A stretch of DNA of 40,016 bases from Armatimonadota bacterium (GTDB lineage: Bacteria; Armatimonadota; JAAZEB01). Shown in pieces: positions 1 to 10,405 of this stretch; positions within the stretch are counted from its first letter, which is position 1; the number at the start of each line of letters is the position of its first letter. Under the pieces are notes generated by a model. The model made no database searches, was not told where the DNA came from, and saw only the letters and a list, made by a program, of their open reading frames with translations. Both the position numbers and the translations under genes were made by a program. The stretch is from NCBI GenBank assembly GCA_016199585.1, contig JACQGM010000334.1, positions 1-40,016 on the forward strand, read 5' to 3'.

Positions 1-1722
1 GTTCGCTGTCGTCGCGGTCGCCTTCTGGCGTTGGTCGGCCTCCAGGTAGTGATCCACCAACTGCTTCAGGCTGGTGGCGGGCGGCATCGGCGGCGGGCCG
101 ATGCGAAGCCCCCCGCCCCCCGCGCCCTCGCCCTGGCCCGCCGGGGCCACCATCATCATCCCGCCGCCGGCGCCGCCACTCACGCGCAGCACCACCCGGC
201 CATTCGGCGCATGCTCGGGGATCTTCAGCGACAACGTGCGCTTGACCGGCTCCTTCTCCCAGGGGCGCAGCGTCACATCCACGTTCACCGTGTCGCCCGG
301 CTCGTACTTCTCGCGGTCTGCCACCGCCCGCTCGATGGTCGCCGTCCGCCGCGCGCTGTCAATGTCTACATTCACCTTGACTTCGCGAACGCTCACGCTC
401 TCCCAGGGATTGCTGCTCAGCAGGTTGAGGCCCGTGACCAGGTCCCCCAGTGAAGCGACGTCAATCCCGGAAGCGCCGTAGTAGAGGTTCTCGCGGCGGA
501 TCGGCCCCAGCTCCCGGGTCACCATCTCGGTATGTACCCTTGCCGTGGCGTCGCCCAGCCCGCTGTGCGCGCGCAGGATCGCCTCGTTGGTGACGATGGC
601 GACGAGCTGCGACGTGAGGAACCGGTTGTCAATCACCCGCGCCCGGAGCGTCCGCCGTCGGCTGCTGCCGAAGTCGCGCACGTTCACCTCAACGGGGATC
701 AGGTCCGGCACCCGTCCGACCATCGCAGCCACGCCCCAGGGCCGGTCCTGGCGGACGCTCCCGACCATCTTCACCGGCGAGGCGAGCTTGAAGGATGTGT
801 AGACGCTCGGCACCACGTCGTGTACCCAGGCGGTGCAAAGCGGCATGTCCACCGCGCCGGCGGTCATAAAGGGATGGCCGAAGGCGAGGATCTGACCGCC
901 TTTGCGGTAGGTGATCGTGCCGACCGCGGAGATGTCCACGTCGCCGACGGCGAGGGAGACGGCGGCCGCCGAGCCGGGCTCCAGCGGGATCGGCCTATCG
1001 TACTCCATGCCCCCGGGCCCGGAGACCGCCTCGATGCCGAAGGGCTGGAGGGCCTCGGAGAGGCGCTTCAGCCCGGGCGCGCTCAACCCGGAGACCATGA
1101 CCGGCGTGGTCATCGGCACCATCTCCATCGTGCCGGACTTCGCTCCGCCGTCCGGGCGCTTGCGGGCGTCGGGCACCAGGCGGATGCGCCGGATCGCCTT
1201 GCCCTCGACGGTGACCGGCCGGGGAAGGCTCCACTCCTGCGGCGCGGCCCGGGCGAGGCGCGCCCGACCGGACCAGGCCGGTTTCGCCGGCAGCGAGGGA
1301 TCGAGGGCTTCCAGCATGTCTTCGATCGGCGTCACCAGGCCGAGCGGCTCGCTCCCGAAGGGGTAGGTGGCGGAGACCGCGCCGAGCATTCGCCCGTTGA
1401 TGTAGACCGGGCTGCCGCTCATCCCCTGCATCACGTTGGCGCGTCGCTCGGTGATCGGCCCCCCGGAGACGCGCACCAGCACGTACGACCCCCCGAGGTT
1501 CTGCTTGGGGAGCACGCCGAGGACCGTCACGTCGAACGCCTCGATCTTCACCCCCTTGAAGACCGTGCGCCCGACGCCCTTCATGCCGGGGCGCACCTCG
1601 CCGGCGCGGATCATCTCCCGTGGATCGAACTTGACCGCCGCCGACGCCGCCGCCACCGAAGCGGACAGGAGGACGAGCAGACTGAGCAAACCGCGACCGC
1701 AGCAACAGGAAAGACGCTTCAA
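1..1722 (-). CDS. SpoIVB-type (S55) peptidase domain protein, C-terminal end cut by the window edge
   Basis: Not in the supplied ORF track because it runs off the left edge. Reverse-strand frame starting TTG at 1722 is preceded by GAAGGAG. Translation includes ...KFDPREMIRAGEVRPGMKGVGRTVFKGVKIEAFDVTVLGVLPKQNLGGSYVLVRVSGGPITERRANVMQGMSGSPVYINGRMLGAVSATYPFGSEPLGLVTPIEDML. GMSGSPVY is the S55-type active-site context. Spot-checked segments, including the first 120 bases of the window, are open. Confidence 0.85.
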   Translation of the reverse strand, partial: MKRLSCCCGRGLLSLLVLLSASVAAASAAVKFDPREMIRAGEVRPGMKGVGRTVFKGVKIEAFDVTVLGVLPKQNLGGSYVLVRVSGGPITERRANVMQGMSGSPVYINGRMLGAVSATYPFGSEPLGLVTPIEDMLEALDPSLPAKPAWSGRARLARAAPQEWSLPRPVTVEGKAIRRIRLVPDARKRPDGGAKSGTMEMVPMTTPVMVSGLSAPGLKRLSEALQPFGIEAVSGPGGMEYDRPIPLEPGSAAAVSLAVGDVDISAVGTITYRKGGQILAFGHPFMTAGAVDMPLCTAWVHDVVPSVYTSFKLASPVKMVGSVRQDRPWGVAAMVGRVPDLIPVEVNVRDFGSSRRRTLRARVIDNRFLTSQLVAIVTNEAILRAHSGLGDATARVHTEMVTRELGPIRRENLYYGASGIDVASLGDLVTGLNLLSSNPWESVSVREVKVNVDIDSARRTATIERAVADREKYEPGDTVNVDVTLRPWEKEPVKRTLSLKIPEHAPNGRVVLRVSGGAGGGMMMVAPAGQGEGAGGGGLRIGPPPMPPATSLKQLVDHYLEADQRQKATATTAN

Positions 1723-1981
1723 CGCAAGCTCCTTCGCTCCCAAGAAAGAGGAGAACCCGTTTCGGCAGCGCCGCCGCAGGATTCGGGCCGGAACTCCCGC
1801 CACCGCAACAGCGACTGGCGAGAGGTGAGGCGAGGCATCGCGGGCTACGGAGGCACAAGGCGCCCTTGGCCGCACGCGATGTCTCGCCCCACCCTCTCTG
1901 CCACCGCGGCGCCGGCGCATGCCGATACGGGTTCTTCTGGCGGGAGCGGCGATCCCCGCCGCCCCCTTCCGATCTGAAGAC

Positions 1982-2011
1982 AGTATATCATCGTGCGGAA
2001 GAGAGCGTCAA
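1982..2011 (-). promoter_or_regulatory. Candidate sigma70 promoter for the S55 gene (TTGACG-N18-TATACT)
   Basis: Reverse strand: TTGACG at 2011-2006, 18-nt spacer, TATACT at 1987-1982. Implies a leader of about 250 nt. Confidence 0.5.
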
Positions 2012-2248
2012 TAGCGCCCCGGCCATCCTCAGGCAAGCGGCGAACGCGGGGCGGCAAGGGGAATCGGCCGCGAACGGGGAATACCGATGGTGGGCGCGAG
2101 CAGCAAGCACCTGCTCGTACTGCTCCCGGGTGGTTTCGGCCGCCCGGCGGCACCGGAAGGCACGGGAGAGACCCGGGACGCCCCTGCCGGCCCCGCCACT
2201 CGGGGCGGCACGGCGCATCCAAGAGCGGTATAAACTCAAGAGGTGATC

Positions 2249-5200
2249 ATGCGGAACGGAGCGCAGCTATCGCTCTTCGGGGGTGCCGGCAAGGGGCACC
2301 TGTTTGATCCAGAGATGCTATCCCGCTACCTCAGGGAGCACAGGACCACGCTCCTCCCGGACCTTGACGCTCGAGCCAGGGCCATCCGCGACTGGGTTGA
2401 CGGGATCTCGGCCACTACGGCAGGGGAAGCGACGCTGGAACACAAGTTCGTCAGCGACATCCTCCACCAGGTGCTCGGGTATGTGGCGCACCCGCAACTG
2501 CCGGCGTCGCTCTACCCGAAGCCGGGAACCGCGACTACCGGCATCAGAGGCACACCCGATGTCGCGCTGGGCGAGTTCACCGCATCCGAGACGCGCTTCA
2601 CGGCCGTGATGGAGCTCAAGTCCCCGGGCGCGGATCTGGACCTGCCGCAGCCGGGGCACGGGAACAAGACCCCGGTTGAGCAGGCGTTTGACTATGGGAG
2701 ACGGATCCTGGGCGTGCGATGGGTACTCGTCTCGGACATGCGTGTGATCCGGCTCTACTCCGTGGAGTCGGCCGGCGAATACGAGGAGGTCGCCCTCGGA
2801 GACTGTGTTACCGCGGACGGCAAGCCCACCGAGTCATTCACCAGACTGCACTTCCTCCTGCACCATGACTACCTGGTGAGCGGGCACGAGGGCTCGCAGG
2901 TTGCGCTTCTGCACGACAAGTCCGCCGCCTCGCGGCTGAAGATGCGGGACAGCTTCTACGACGCCTACTACAACGTCCGCGCTGACCTGTACAACGAGAT
3001 CCGCCTTGCGTCGTCGCAGCTTCCCCGCGCTGCCACGCGCGACGACATCCTGGAAGCCACGCAGAGACTGCTCGATCGGCTGCTGTTCATCTACTACTGT
3101 GAGGACCATCCGCAGGGCCTCGTCCCGAAGGCGACCCTTGAAGATGTAATCGCCGCTGCACGGAGACTGCCTGGAGCAAGTCAGACGAAGACGTACGACT
3201 ACATGAAGGCGCTCTTCCGTGAGATCGATGCGGGAAGCCCGCCCGGAAGCGGCGTCGGGGTCTACGGTTACAACGGGGAGCTCTTCAAGGACCACTGGAT
3301 CATTGACCACATATCGCTGCCGGATTCGCTGCACGACAGGCGGTACGCGCTCGAGGAGCCGGATGGGAACACGCGCTGGATCCGCGGCGTCTGGGGGCTG
3401 CACGTCTACGACTTCTGGACCGAGCTGAGCGAGCACCTCCTGGGCCACATCTTCGAGCAGTCACTGTCGGATCTCAGTGAGCTGGGCAGCACAGAGGAGG
3501 TGCCGCTGTCGGAGAAAATGAGGGAGCGGAAGAGAGGCGGCGTCTTCTACACCACCAGCATCCTGTCCGATTTCCTCAGTGCCGGCGCTCTCACCGCTCT
3601 CCTGGACGAGGCGGCGCCGCTCGAGCATGTTCCGGCCGAGGAACTTCCCGGGCGGCTGCAGGAGCGCCTCAACCGCTTGCTTGCCCTTCGGGTGGCGGAC
3701 TTCGCTTGCGGGTCCGGCGCGTTCCTCGTCTCCGCGTACGGCGAGATGCTCCAGGAGTTCTGGCGGCTCCGGTCGTCCCTGGACGTGCTCGTTGCCAGAG
3801 ACCGCAGTTTCGACACGCTGCTGGAGACGGAGACGCAGGCCGGCCTTCTCCGTCATTGCCTCTTCGGGGTGGACAAGCTGCCCCAAGCGGTGGAGATCGC
3901 CAAGCTGGCGCTCTGGCTTCGGTCGGCGCGCAAAGAGGAGAAGGTGCCCGACCTGAGCGGGAACGTGGTCGCCGCCGACAGCCTGGACGTGGCAGCGGTG
4001 TTCGATAGACTGCACATGGGCGAGGCTGGCTTCGACCTCGTGATCGGCAATCCTCCCTGGGGAGGCGAGATGGACGAGGAAATCCGTGCGCGTGCGCTGC
4101 ACATTCTCAACCTCCCTGAGGGAAGCACGTGGGACTCCTGGGAGCTCTTCCTGCTCCTCGCCATCCGGGCACTGCGCGAGGGAGGCAGACTCGCCCTCGT
4201 GCTCCCGGATAGCTTCTTCTACCCTGAGAAGGCGCGCACGAGGAGGGGCCTGTTTGAAGCGACGGCCGTCGAGAAGGTCTACAACCTCGGCCCGGACTGG
4301 TTCGGCAGCATGGTCCGGATGGGGACGGTGGTCGTCCAGGCGCGTCGAGGGGCATCCGACCTCAACAGCCACCTGCACGGCCTCCTTCTCACCGGCAAGC
4401 TGCGCCGCGAGGCGATCCGCGCGAAGGTGCCGCTGACGCAGATCGAGGCGCAGTGCAGCCGACCGGTTCCCATCCGGCGCGTCGTCGAGAGCCCGACTTG
4501 TGAGGTGGAAGTGTTCCGCGGCGCCAGAGACGACGCGATCATGCGGCGGATGACCGACCGCAGCATTCCACTCGGGACTCTGTGCGAGCGCGGCCGAGGT
4601 GAGGAGGTAAACAAGGCGGGGCTGGTGTGGGAATGCCCCAGTTGCCTTGGCCTCACCACACCGGGTACGAAGAGGAAGGGCGGCGGCCACAACGACAAGC
4701 TGTGCGAGCAGTGCGGGCACCGCCTCACGGAAGCGTCAGTAGCAACGACTGCCTTCGTGGTCGAAGCGCAACCCCAGACCGGCTCCCGGGCGCCATTCAT
4801 TGATGGCGATGACCTGAACGAACGCTATCGTAGGATCGTGCCGAGCAAGTGGATGTTATTGGATCCATCGCGCTGGTCGCACAAGAGCGCCGGTCTCTAC
4901 AAGCCGCCCAAGATCCTCCTCCGCCAGGCCGGTGTGGGCATCCTTGCCGCCCTGGACGAGACCGACGCGCGTTGCCCCCAGTCGGTCTACATCTACCGCC
5001 TGCGCGACGCGTATCTAGCCAGGGGGTACCGGCACGAGTTCGTGCTCGGCGCGCTCTTGTCGCGAACCATGTCCTACTTCGTGCTGAAGCGGTTCTCGGA
5101 GGCCGACCCCGCGAAGGCATTCGCCAAGCTCACCCATGAACGGTTGGCGGACCTGCCGGTGCCGGATGTCCAACTCACGGACGCCGCGCACCGAACGGCC

Positions 5201-5437
5201 CACGATACCATCGTCGAGAACGTGGGATCCCTACTGCGCGGAACCGCCCACCTGGGGGGCAAGGAGGACCTGGAGATCGAGCAGGTACTTCGCGACCTAT
5301 GGGCCATCAGCAACGCGGATGGCGCCTACATCAACGGGGAGTTCCATGACCTGCCCGACAGCCAACCGATCCGCGATCTCTTTCCGAACGGACGCCCGAG
5401 GCCGGTCGCCGCGCTTTCGGACAGCGACGGCGGCTGA
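2249..5437 (+). CDS. Single-polypeptide restriction-modification enzyme (type IIG / Eco57I-like): PD-(D/E)xK-like N-terminus, N6-adenine methyltransferase, zinc ribbon
   Basis: ATG preceded by AAGAGGTGATC, close to the full anti-SD complement. Motifs: PDVALGEF...AVMELKSPG (nuclease-like), ADFACGSGAFLVSAY (SAM motif I), DLVIGNPPW (NPPW), CPSC-x21-CEQC (zinc ribbon). Confidence 0.85.
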   Translation: MRNGAQLSLFGGAGKGHLFDPEMLSRYLREHRTTLLPDLDARARAIRDWVDGISATTAGEATLEHKFVSDILHQVLGYVAHPQLPASLYPKPGTATTGIRGTPDVALGEFTASETRFTAVMELKSPGADLDLPQPGHGNKTPVEQAFDYGRRILGVRWVLVSDMRVIRLYSVESAGEYEEVALGDCVTADGKPTESFTRLHFLLHHDYLVSGHEGSQVALLHDKSAASRLKMRDSFYDAYYNVRADLYNEIRLASSQLPRAATRDDILEATQRLLDRLLFIYYCEDHPQGLVPKATLEDVIAAARRLPGASQTKTYDYMKALFREIDAGSPPGSGVGVYGYNGELFKDHWIIDHISLPDSLHDRRYALEEPDGNTRWIRGVWGLHVYDFWTELSEHLLGHIFEQSLSDLSELGSTEEVPLSEKMRERKRGGVFYTTSILSDFLSAGALTALLDEAAPLEHVPAEELPGRLQERLNRLLALRVADFACGSGAFLVSAYGEMLQEFWRLRSSLDVLVARDRSFDTLLETETQAGLLRHCLFGVDKLPQAVEIAKLALWLRSARKEEKVPDLSGNVVAADSLDVAAVFDRLHMGEAGFDLVIGNPPWGGEMDEEIRARALHILNLPEGSTWDSWELFLLLAIRALREGGRLALVLPDSFFYPEKARTRRGLFEATAVEKVYNLGPDWFGSMVRMGTVVVQARRGASDLNSHLHGLLLTGKLRREAIRAKVPLTQIEAQCSRPVPIRRVVESPTCEVEVFRGARDDAIMRRMTDRSIPLGTLCERGRGEEVNKAGLVWECPSCLGLTTPGTKRKGGGHNDKLCEQCGHRLTEASVATTAFVVEAQPQTGSRAPFIDGDDLNERYRRIVPSKWMLLDPSRWSHKSAGLYKPPKILLRQAGVGILAALDETDARCPQSVYIYRLRDAYLARGYRHEFVLGALLSRTMSYFVLKRFSEADPAKAFAKLTHERLADLPVPDVQLTDAAHRTAHDTIVENVGSLLRGTAHLGGKEDLEIEQVLRDLWAISNADGAYINGEFHDLPDSQPIRDLFPNGRPRPVAALSDSDGG

Positions 5438-5584
5438 TGCCGGCGCGCGGGCTTCGCTCCTGCACGCGGCGCGTGGGGAGACGTCCCCGGCATCTTCCAG
5501 ACACCCGAGCGCGCCGCCGCCCCGGTGTCTCACCCGATCACGGGGTTCGACGCCCTGTTCGGCTCTCTGATGAGGAGGAACCCG

Positions 5585-8500
5585 ATGCGCAGGATCCTGG
5601 TCGTTCTGCTGGGGTGTGTCATTGGCCTGAGCCAGGCCAGCGCCCAGGCGCCACTGGAGCCGACGATGCGCGACCTCTTCCGCGCCCAAGCCTTCCTGGT
5701 GCCCGCCACCGAGGAGGAACTGGGCCGGGATCTCTACCACCGCGACTGGGCCTTCGACCGGCCCGACCGGGGCAACTTCACCTACTTCTCCCCCGAGGTG
5801 GCCGACCTGCAGGTGACGCCGGAGAAGGTCCTGCGCTTCCGCATGGGAGCGGGCAAGGCCGTCCTCGGGTGGGGCAACTACGAAGGGAAACAGCCGCTCG
5901 CCGCCCGGCTTGCGCTCTGGCCCTGGCACGACAGCGTGGAGCTCCGCGTCAGGCAGTCGTCGGCCCCGAGCGCGTGGCGGCTCCACTTCTGGAGCGACGG
6001 CGAGCGGCTTGAGACCCCCGTGGCGGCGACGCTGGCGTCGGCGGACTGGCAGACGCTCACCTTCTCCCCGCTTCTGGGCCCGTACCAGAGCCTGGCGGAC
6101 GTGGCGCCGGACGGGTTCGATCTGGAAGTGGATGGCGAGCCGGGGAGCACCGTCGAGATCCAGTCGCTGCGCATCACGCGGCGCCTGCACGAGGGGTATC
6201 TGCGCAAGGAGTTCGATCTTCCCCGCGGGCGGGTGTGGCGCGCCATGGCCGAGGTGGGCATCGGCGGCTACCTCTACGTCAATGGGCGGGAGGTGCCGCT
6301 CGAGAGCAGCGTCTTTCGGCGCCCCGCGCTGAGCGGCCCGGCGGCCAGCAGGCTCTATCGCACCGCTCCCGGGGGCACGGTTCCCGTGGAGATCACCTCC
6401 TACCTCAAGCCCGGCAGGAACTGCGCCGGCCTTTACTGCCGGCAGGTGAATGACAGCCAGCTCGTCTACTTCCAGGGCCGGGTCGTCATGGCTTCGGGAG
6501 AGACGGTTCGCGTGGATGGCGACGAGACGTGGCGGATCAGCTCCCGAGCGAAGGATGGCTGGAGCCGGCCGGGATTCGACGATAGCGGCTGGCAGACGCC
6601 GGAGACGACCCACTGGGACCACCCCAAGAAGGTCGGGCTGGTCCACTACTACGACTTCCTCATCCACTCGTGGCTCATCGGCTCCGGCGGGGGATGGGTC
6701 GGCCCGAGCATCCCCGTCTGGGATGGCCGCCTGGTGCTGGAGAACCCCTACGAGCGCAGGCTCTTCTACGACGCCGCGAAGCCCGCGGTGGTGCGAGTCC
6801 GGGTGCCGGAGGGCCTGGCGGCGCGCCGTCCCGCGATCCGGTGGACGCTGACGCGCTCGGAGGAAGAGGGGGAGCATCCCGTCGCCCGGGGAGAGGCGAC
6901 CCGGTTCCGCCGCTCCGGGGGATCCCTGGTCTACGAGATTGACTGCGGCCGCCGGGAGCGCGGCGTCTACGCCATCGAGGTGGCGCTCCGGTCGGGCGGC
7001 GCCGTCATCGAGGAGCGCCCCCGCGAGCCGCTGGTCGTGATTGGCCGGATCCCGATGAAGGAGGTGGAAGGGCGGGCCTACGATGAGGGGATGAAGCTCA
7101 CCCTGGAAGATACCATTGACTTCACCGACCCCAACGACCCCCATCCCTGGGTGGAGGCCGCGGGCATTACGGGACCGCGAAGCAAGCCCGCCCCGGCGGT
7201 GACCACGCCGAACATCGTGCGACGGAATGGCCTGCGCTACCGCGAGACCGTTCGCCGCGAGCCGGGCCACGCCGATCCCCCGATGTTCTCCTACCAGTTC
7301 CGCTTCCAGCGCCCCGGCGACCTCTACGTGATGGCCCTGGAGTACCCCGACGACGCCGACCGCTGGATCGGCGTCTCCTGCTCCACCACCCTCACCGACA
7401 TCTTCACCAACTCCAAGGCGGCCCCCTCGGTGTGGACGGGCGACAAGTACCCGCTCACCAACACGGTGCAGGAGCTGCGGTGGGTCTACCGCTCGGGGCC
7501 GGGTCCGCACACGATTGATGTGCTGGCCCTGCAGGTGGGCGCCACGGCCGCCGCGGCCCGCCTGCGCATCTACCACGTGGATGCGCTCCCGGCGCTCAAG
7601 GTAAGGCCACCCGGGAAGGACGCACGCTCCTTCGGCACCTACACCGAGCGCACCACGCTCTACACCAGCTTCGGCAAGACGTTCGGCCCCACCCGCCAGC
7701 TTGCCACCCTGACGCCGCTCGGCACCGAGCCCGCCGACTTCCCGCCCCTTCCCGAGAGACTGCGCTACTTGCGGGACTGCCTGGATGCCTGCGAGCACTA
7801 CGCGCAGTACCTCCGCTTCACCGGGCAGAACCTGCTGGTGATGGGGGGCTTCCAATACGACAACGGGAACTCTCCCTTCACGCCGGCGGCTCACCTTCCC
7901 ACCTCCCGTGTTCCCCGCGATCTGCGCGAGATGGCGGTGCGCGTCTTCGGGCTGAACGGCATTGATGTCATCGCCGGGATCGAATACGACGGACACACGT
8001 GCTTGCGCGAGGAGTACCCCGTCAACGACGGACAGGTGGCCCTCGGCGCCGACACCGCGCTGATGGTTTCCCGGGAGGGCCGACAGTCGACCGGGAGGGG
8101 GGCGCGGCGGGCATACTCCCCCGGCTGGAGCTTCCTTCACCCCCGCGTTGAGGCGCTGATGCTCTCCGTGGCCGAGGAAGTCGCCGAGAAGTTCAAGGAT
8201 CAGCCCAACGTCAAGGGGGTAAGCTGGACCCATTACCTCACCGGCGAATGGAGCCCCGGCTTCAGCTCCTTCCAATGGTCGTCGCCCTTCCTCTACAGCT
8301 ACGACGACGCGACCATCGCGCGCTTTGGGAAGGACACCGGGATCCGCGTGCCGGGAGAGCCGAAGGACCCGGCGCGGTTTCAGCAGCGCCATGAGTTCCT
8401 GACCACCGGCGCCATGAAGGAGCAATGGACCGCCTGGCGCTGCCGGAAGGTACACGACTTCTTCCTGAAGGTCCGCGACCGCGTGCGCGCCCGGCGCGGC

Positions 8501-9574
8501 GACCTGGACCTGATCGTGTCGCCGTACGTGGACGTGGGGCACGACCGGGCATGGGTGGCGGACGGCAGGCCGCTGCGCGCGTTCCTGCGCGAGTGGGGGC
8601 ACGATCCCATCCTCTACCGCGACGACGAGGGCCTCTGGCTCTCCCGCTGGATGCACCCCACCCTCCACAACGAGCCGGCCTCCCGCAAGCCGGGTTATGC
8701 CACCGGATGGGAACAGAGCGTCGGGCAGGAGTTCACCGACCTGTACGCGCGCGAGCGGAACCGCTCGGCCGTGGTCATGCACCAGTTCTGGGAGCCGCAG
8801 TACCGCGCCCCGGGAGCCATCTACGACGAGGAGTCGCAGCGATTCCAGTTCACCGACAAGAGTGATTGGCCCCTTCCCGGCAACCGCGGCCAGGTGCTGG
8901 CGCAGCCGGGGGGTGAGAACGCGCGCGAAACCTTCATGCTGGCGCTCGTCGGGGCGGATCCCGACCTCCTGACATACGGGTTCATGGATGTGAACATGAT
9001 GGTCGGCCAGGAGCAGCAGATCCGCGAGTTCGGGCAGGTGCTGCGCGCCCTCCCACGAGAGAAGCTCCTGCCCGCGCTCGGCACCGGGCTGCAGACCAAC
9101 CTCGCCATCCGGGAGCTATCCAGGGATAACCACGGCTTCTTCTACGTCGCCAACCCCGGCTACTGGCCGATGGAGGGCAGCGTCACCCTCTCCGGCACGG
9201 CGGACGTGGTGGACCTGGCCTCGGGCCAACCGGTGGCAACCACGATTCAGGAGGGGAAGAGCGTGGTGCCGGTGAGTCTCAAGCCGTTCGGCGTGGCGGC
9301 GTTCCGCGCCGACGCGGCGGTGAAGGTGGCCGCCTGGAGCAACCGGCCGCTCCCGGAGGCCGAGCTGTCTCACGTGCGGGGGATCCTCGCCGATGGCGAG
9401 CAGCGCCTCGCTCAGGCGGCACCGCCCCTGAAGCCGGAGGACCGCGACTACCTGCAGACGGCCATCGCGGCCGCCAAGGCCGACATGGAGCGGGGGGCCT
9501 ATGCCTGCGCCTGGAGCCGGCTGACGCACTGGCGCTACTGGGGCCTGGCCCGGGAGAGCGTGGCGCATCGGTAG
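5585..9574 (+). CDS. Large secreted carbohydrate-active-like protein (signal peptide, galactose-binding-like N-terminus, glycoside-hydrolase-like core)
   Basis: ATG at 5585 preceded by GAGGAGGA. Signal peptide MRRILVVLLGCVIGLSQASAQA. N-terminal jelly-roll-like sequence and a core with VKGVSWTHYLTGEWSPGF. Exact GH family not assignable by eye. Confidence 0.65.
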   Translation: MRRILVVLLGCVIGLSQASAQAPLEPTMRDLFRAQAFLVPATEEELGRDLYHRDWAFDRPDRGNFTYFSPEVADLQVTPEKVLRFRMGAGKAVLGWGNYEGKQPLAARLALWPWHDSVELRVRQSSAPSAWRLHFWSDGERLETPVAATLASADWQTLTFSPLLGPYQSLADVAPDGFDLEVDGEPGSTVEIQSLRITRRLHEGYLRKEFDLPRGRVWRAMAEVGIGGYLYVNGREVPLESSVFRRPALSGPAASRLYRTAPGGTVPVEITSYLKPGRNCAGLYCRQVNDSQLVYFQGRVVMASGETVRVDGDETWRISSRAKDGWSRPGFDDSGWQTPETTHWDHPKKVGLVHYYDFLIHSWLIGSGGGWVGPSIPVWDGRLVLENPYERRLFYDAAKPAVVRVRVPEGLAARRPAIRWTLTRSEEEGEHPVARGEATRFRRSGGSLVYEIDCGRRERGVYAIEVALRSGGAVIEERPREPLVVIGRIPMKEVEGRAYDEGMKLTLEDTIDFTDPNDPHPWVEAAGITGPRSKPAPAVTTPNIVRRNGLRYRETVRREPGHADPPMFSYQFRFQRPGDLYVMALEYPDDADRWIGVSCSTTLTDIFTNSKAAPSVWTGDKYPLTNTVQELRWVYRSGPGPHTIDVLALQVGATAAAARLRIYHVDALPALKVRPPGKDARSFGTYTERTTLYTSFGKTFGPTRQLATLTPLGTEPADFPPLPERLRYLRDCLDACEHYAQYLRFTGQNLLVMGGFQYDNGNSPFTPAAHLPTSRVPRDLREMAVRVFGLNGIDVIAGIEYDGHTCLREEYPVNDGQVALGADTALMVSREGRQSTGRGARRAYSPGWSFLHPRVEALMLSVAEEVAEKFKDQPNVKGVSWTHYLTGEWSPGFSSFQWSSPFLYSYDDATIARFGKDTGIRVPGEPKDPARFQQRHEFLTTGAMKEQWTAWRCRKVHDFFLKVRDRVRARRGDLDLIVSPYVDVGHDRAWVADGRPLRAFLREWGHDPILYRDDEGLWLSRWMHPTLHNEPASRKPGYATGWEQSVGQEFTDLYARERNRSAVVMHQFWEPQYRAPGAIYDEESQRFQFTDKSDWPLPGNRGQVLAQPGGENARETFMLALVGADPDLLTYGFMDVNMMVGQEQQIREFGQVLRALPREKLLPALGTGLQTNLAIRELSRDNHGFFYVANPGYWPMEGSVTLSGTADVVDLASGQPVATTIQEGKSVVPVSLKPFGVAAFRADAAVKVAAWSNRPLPEAELSHVRGILADGEQRLAQAAPPLKPEDRDYLQTAIAAAKADMERGAYACAWSRLTHWRYWGLARESVAHR

Positions 9575-9625
9575 GAGGCGCCGGATGGTACCAAGACGGA
9601 GGGAAACGCCCCAACGGGCCAGGCC

Positions 9626-10012
9626 TCACCAGATCGTGTCTACGGCGTAGCGCCCGAACACCACGTCGCCGGTGAGCAGCGGGATCCCCTCCACTCCGCT
9701 CTGGGCGATGAGGAGCCGAACAAAGGGGTCGCGGTGGTGGTGCGGCAAGTCAAAGACGCGCAGAACATGGTCCATCTGGATCGGGAGCACGACGAATCCG
9801 TGGACCTGGATCTGGTCTGCCACGAAAGCTGCCGGCGGATCCGCGAGTGAGAGCTTGCCAAGCTGCGCCTTGATGTCGATCTCCCACCCGGTTACGGCAC
9901 TGAGAAGCACCTCGTTGCGCTTATCCAACAGGACAGCTCTCGCGGTCGCGGACAGCCGTGGGTCATCTACAGCCCACCACAGGAACACGTGCGTGTCCAG
10001 CAGCACTCTCAT
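9626..10012 (-). CDS. PIN-domain toxin (type II TA)
   Basis: MRVLLDTHVFLWWAVDDPRLS... is a typical PIN start; C-terminal ...PLLTGDVVFGRY. 4-nt overlap with the upstream antitoxin ORF. Confidence 0.85.
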   Translation of the reverse strand: MRVLLDTHVFLWWAVDDPRLSATARAVLLDKRNEVLLSAVTGWEIDIKAQLGKLSLADPPAAFVADQIQVHGFVVLPIQMDHVLRVFDLPHHHRDPFVRLLIAQSGVEGIPLLTGDVVFGRYAVDTIW

Positions 10013-10239
10013 CTCTCGAACGAATCCAGGATGTCATCGGGCAGTGGCGCATCGAAGTCTGGCGCGAGCACCACTCTCCCCTTGGCCGTGCCCGGTACCC
10101 GCTGCCGCGCAGCCGATACCCGCGTCACCCGGGCCACAAGAACACCCTCTCGAGAGATGACCACATCTTCACCCCGGAGCACTCGGTTCAGCACCGACTC
10201 GAAGTCAGCCTGAACGTCCTGCACGGTTACCGTAATCAT
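10009..10239 (-). CDS. Phd/YefM-like antitoxin
   Basis: MITVTVQDVQADFESVLNRVLRGEDVVISREGVLVARVTRV pattern; overlaps the PIN toxin start. Confidence 0.75.
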   Translation of the reverse strand: MITVTVQDVQADFESVLNRVLRGEDVVISREGVLVARVTRVSAARQRVPGTAKGRVVLAPDFDAPLPDDILDSFER

Positions 10240-10281
10240 CGTGGGACTACCCCCCCTTCCGCGGCCTCCTACCTACCGACC

Positions 10282-10310
10282 ATTGTACCCGTTTGCACGG
10301 TATGCTGCAA
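10282..10310 (-). promoter_or_regulatory. Candidate sigma70 promoter for the Phd-PIN TA operon (TTGCAG-N17-TACAAT)
   Basis: Reverse strand: TTGCAG (10310-10305), 17-nt spacer, TACAAT (10287-10282), upstream of the antitoxin start at 10239. Confidence 0.5.
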
Positions 10311-10405
10311 GCCCGAGGGCAGCGGCGCTCGCGTGCTCCGAATGGCGCATCGGGGAAGCTCCGTGGATGTCTGTGGAGGCCGGCCACTGCGAACCGCGGT
10401 CGGGG

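Noticed and set aside
532-1977. 481-aa plus-strand ORF
   Set aside because: Shadow of the true minus-strand S55 peptidase frame, which has conserved motifs; the plus-strand product is His/Arg/Ala-rich with no family signature.
5297-8782. 1161-aa minus-strand ORF
   Set aside because: Antisense to the secreted glycosidase-like gene and the end of the R-M gene; low-complexity composition typical of shadow ORFs in GC-rich DNA.
2249-10239. Defence island linking the R-M enzyme and the PIN TA pair
   Set aside because: They are separated by a 4-kb secreted-protein gene and lie on opposite strands; no other defence genes are present.
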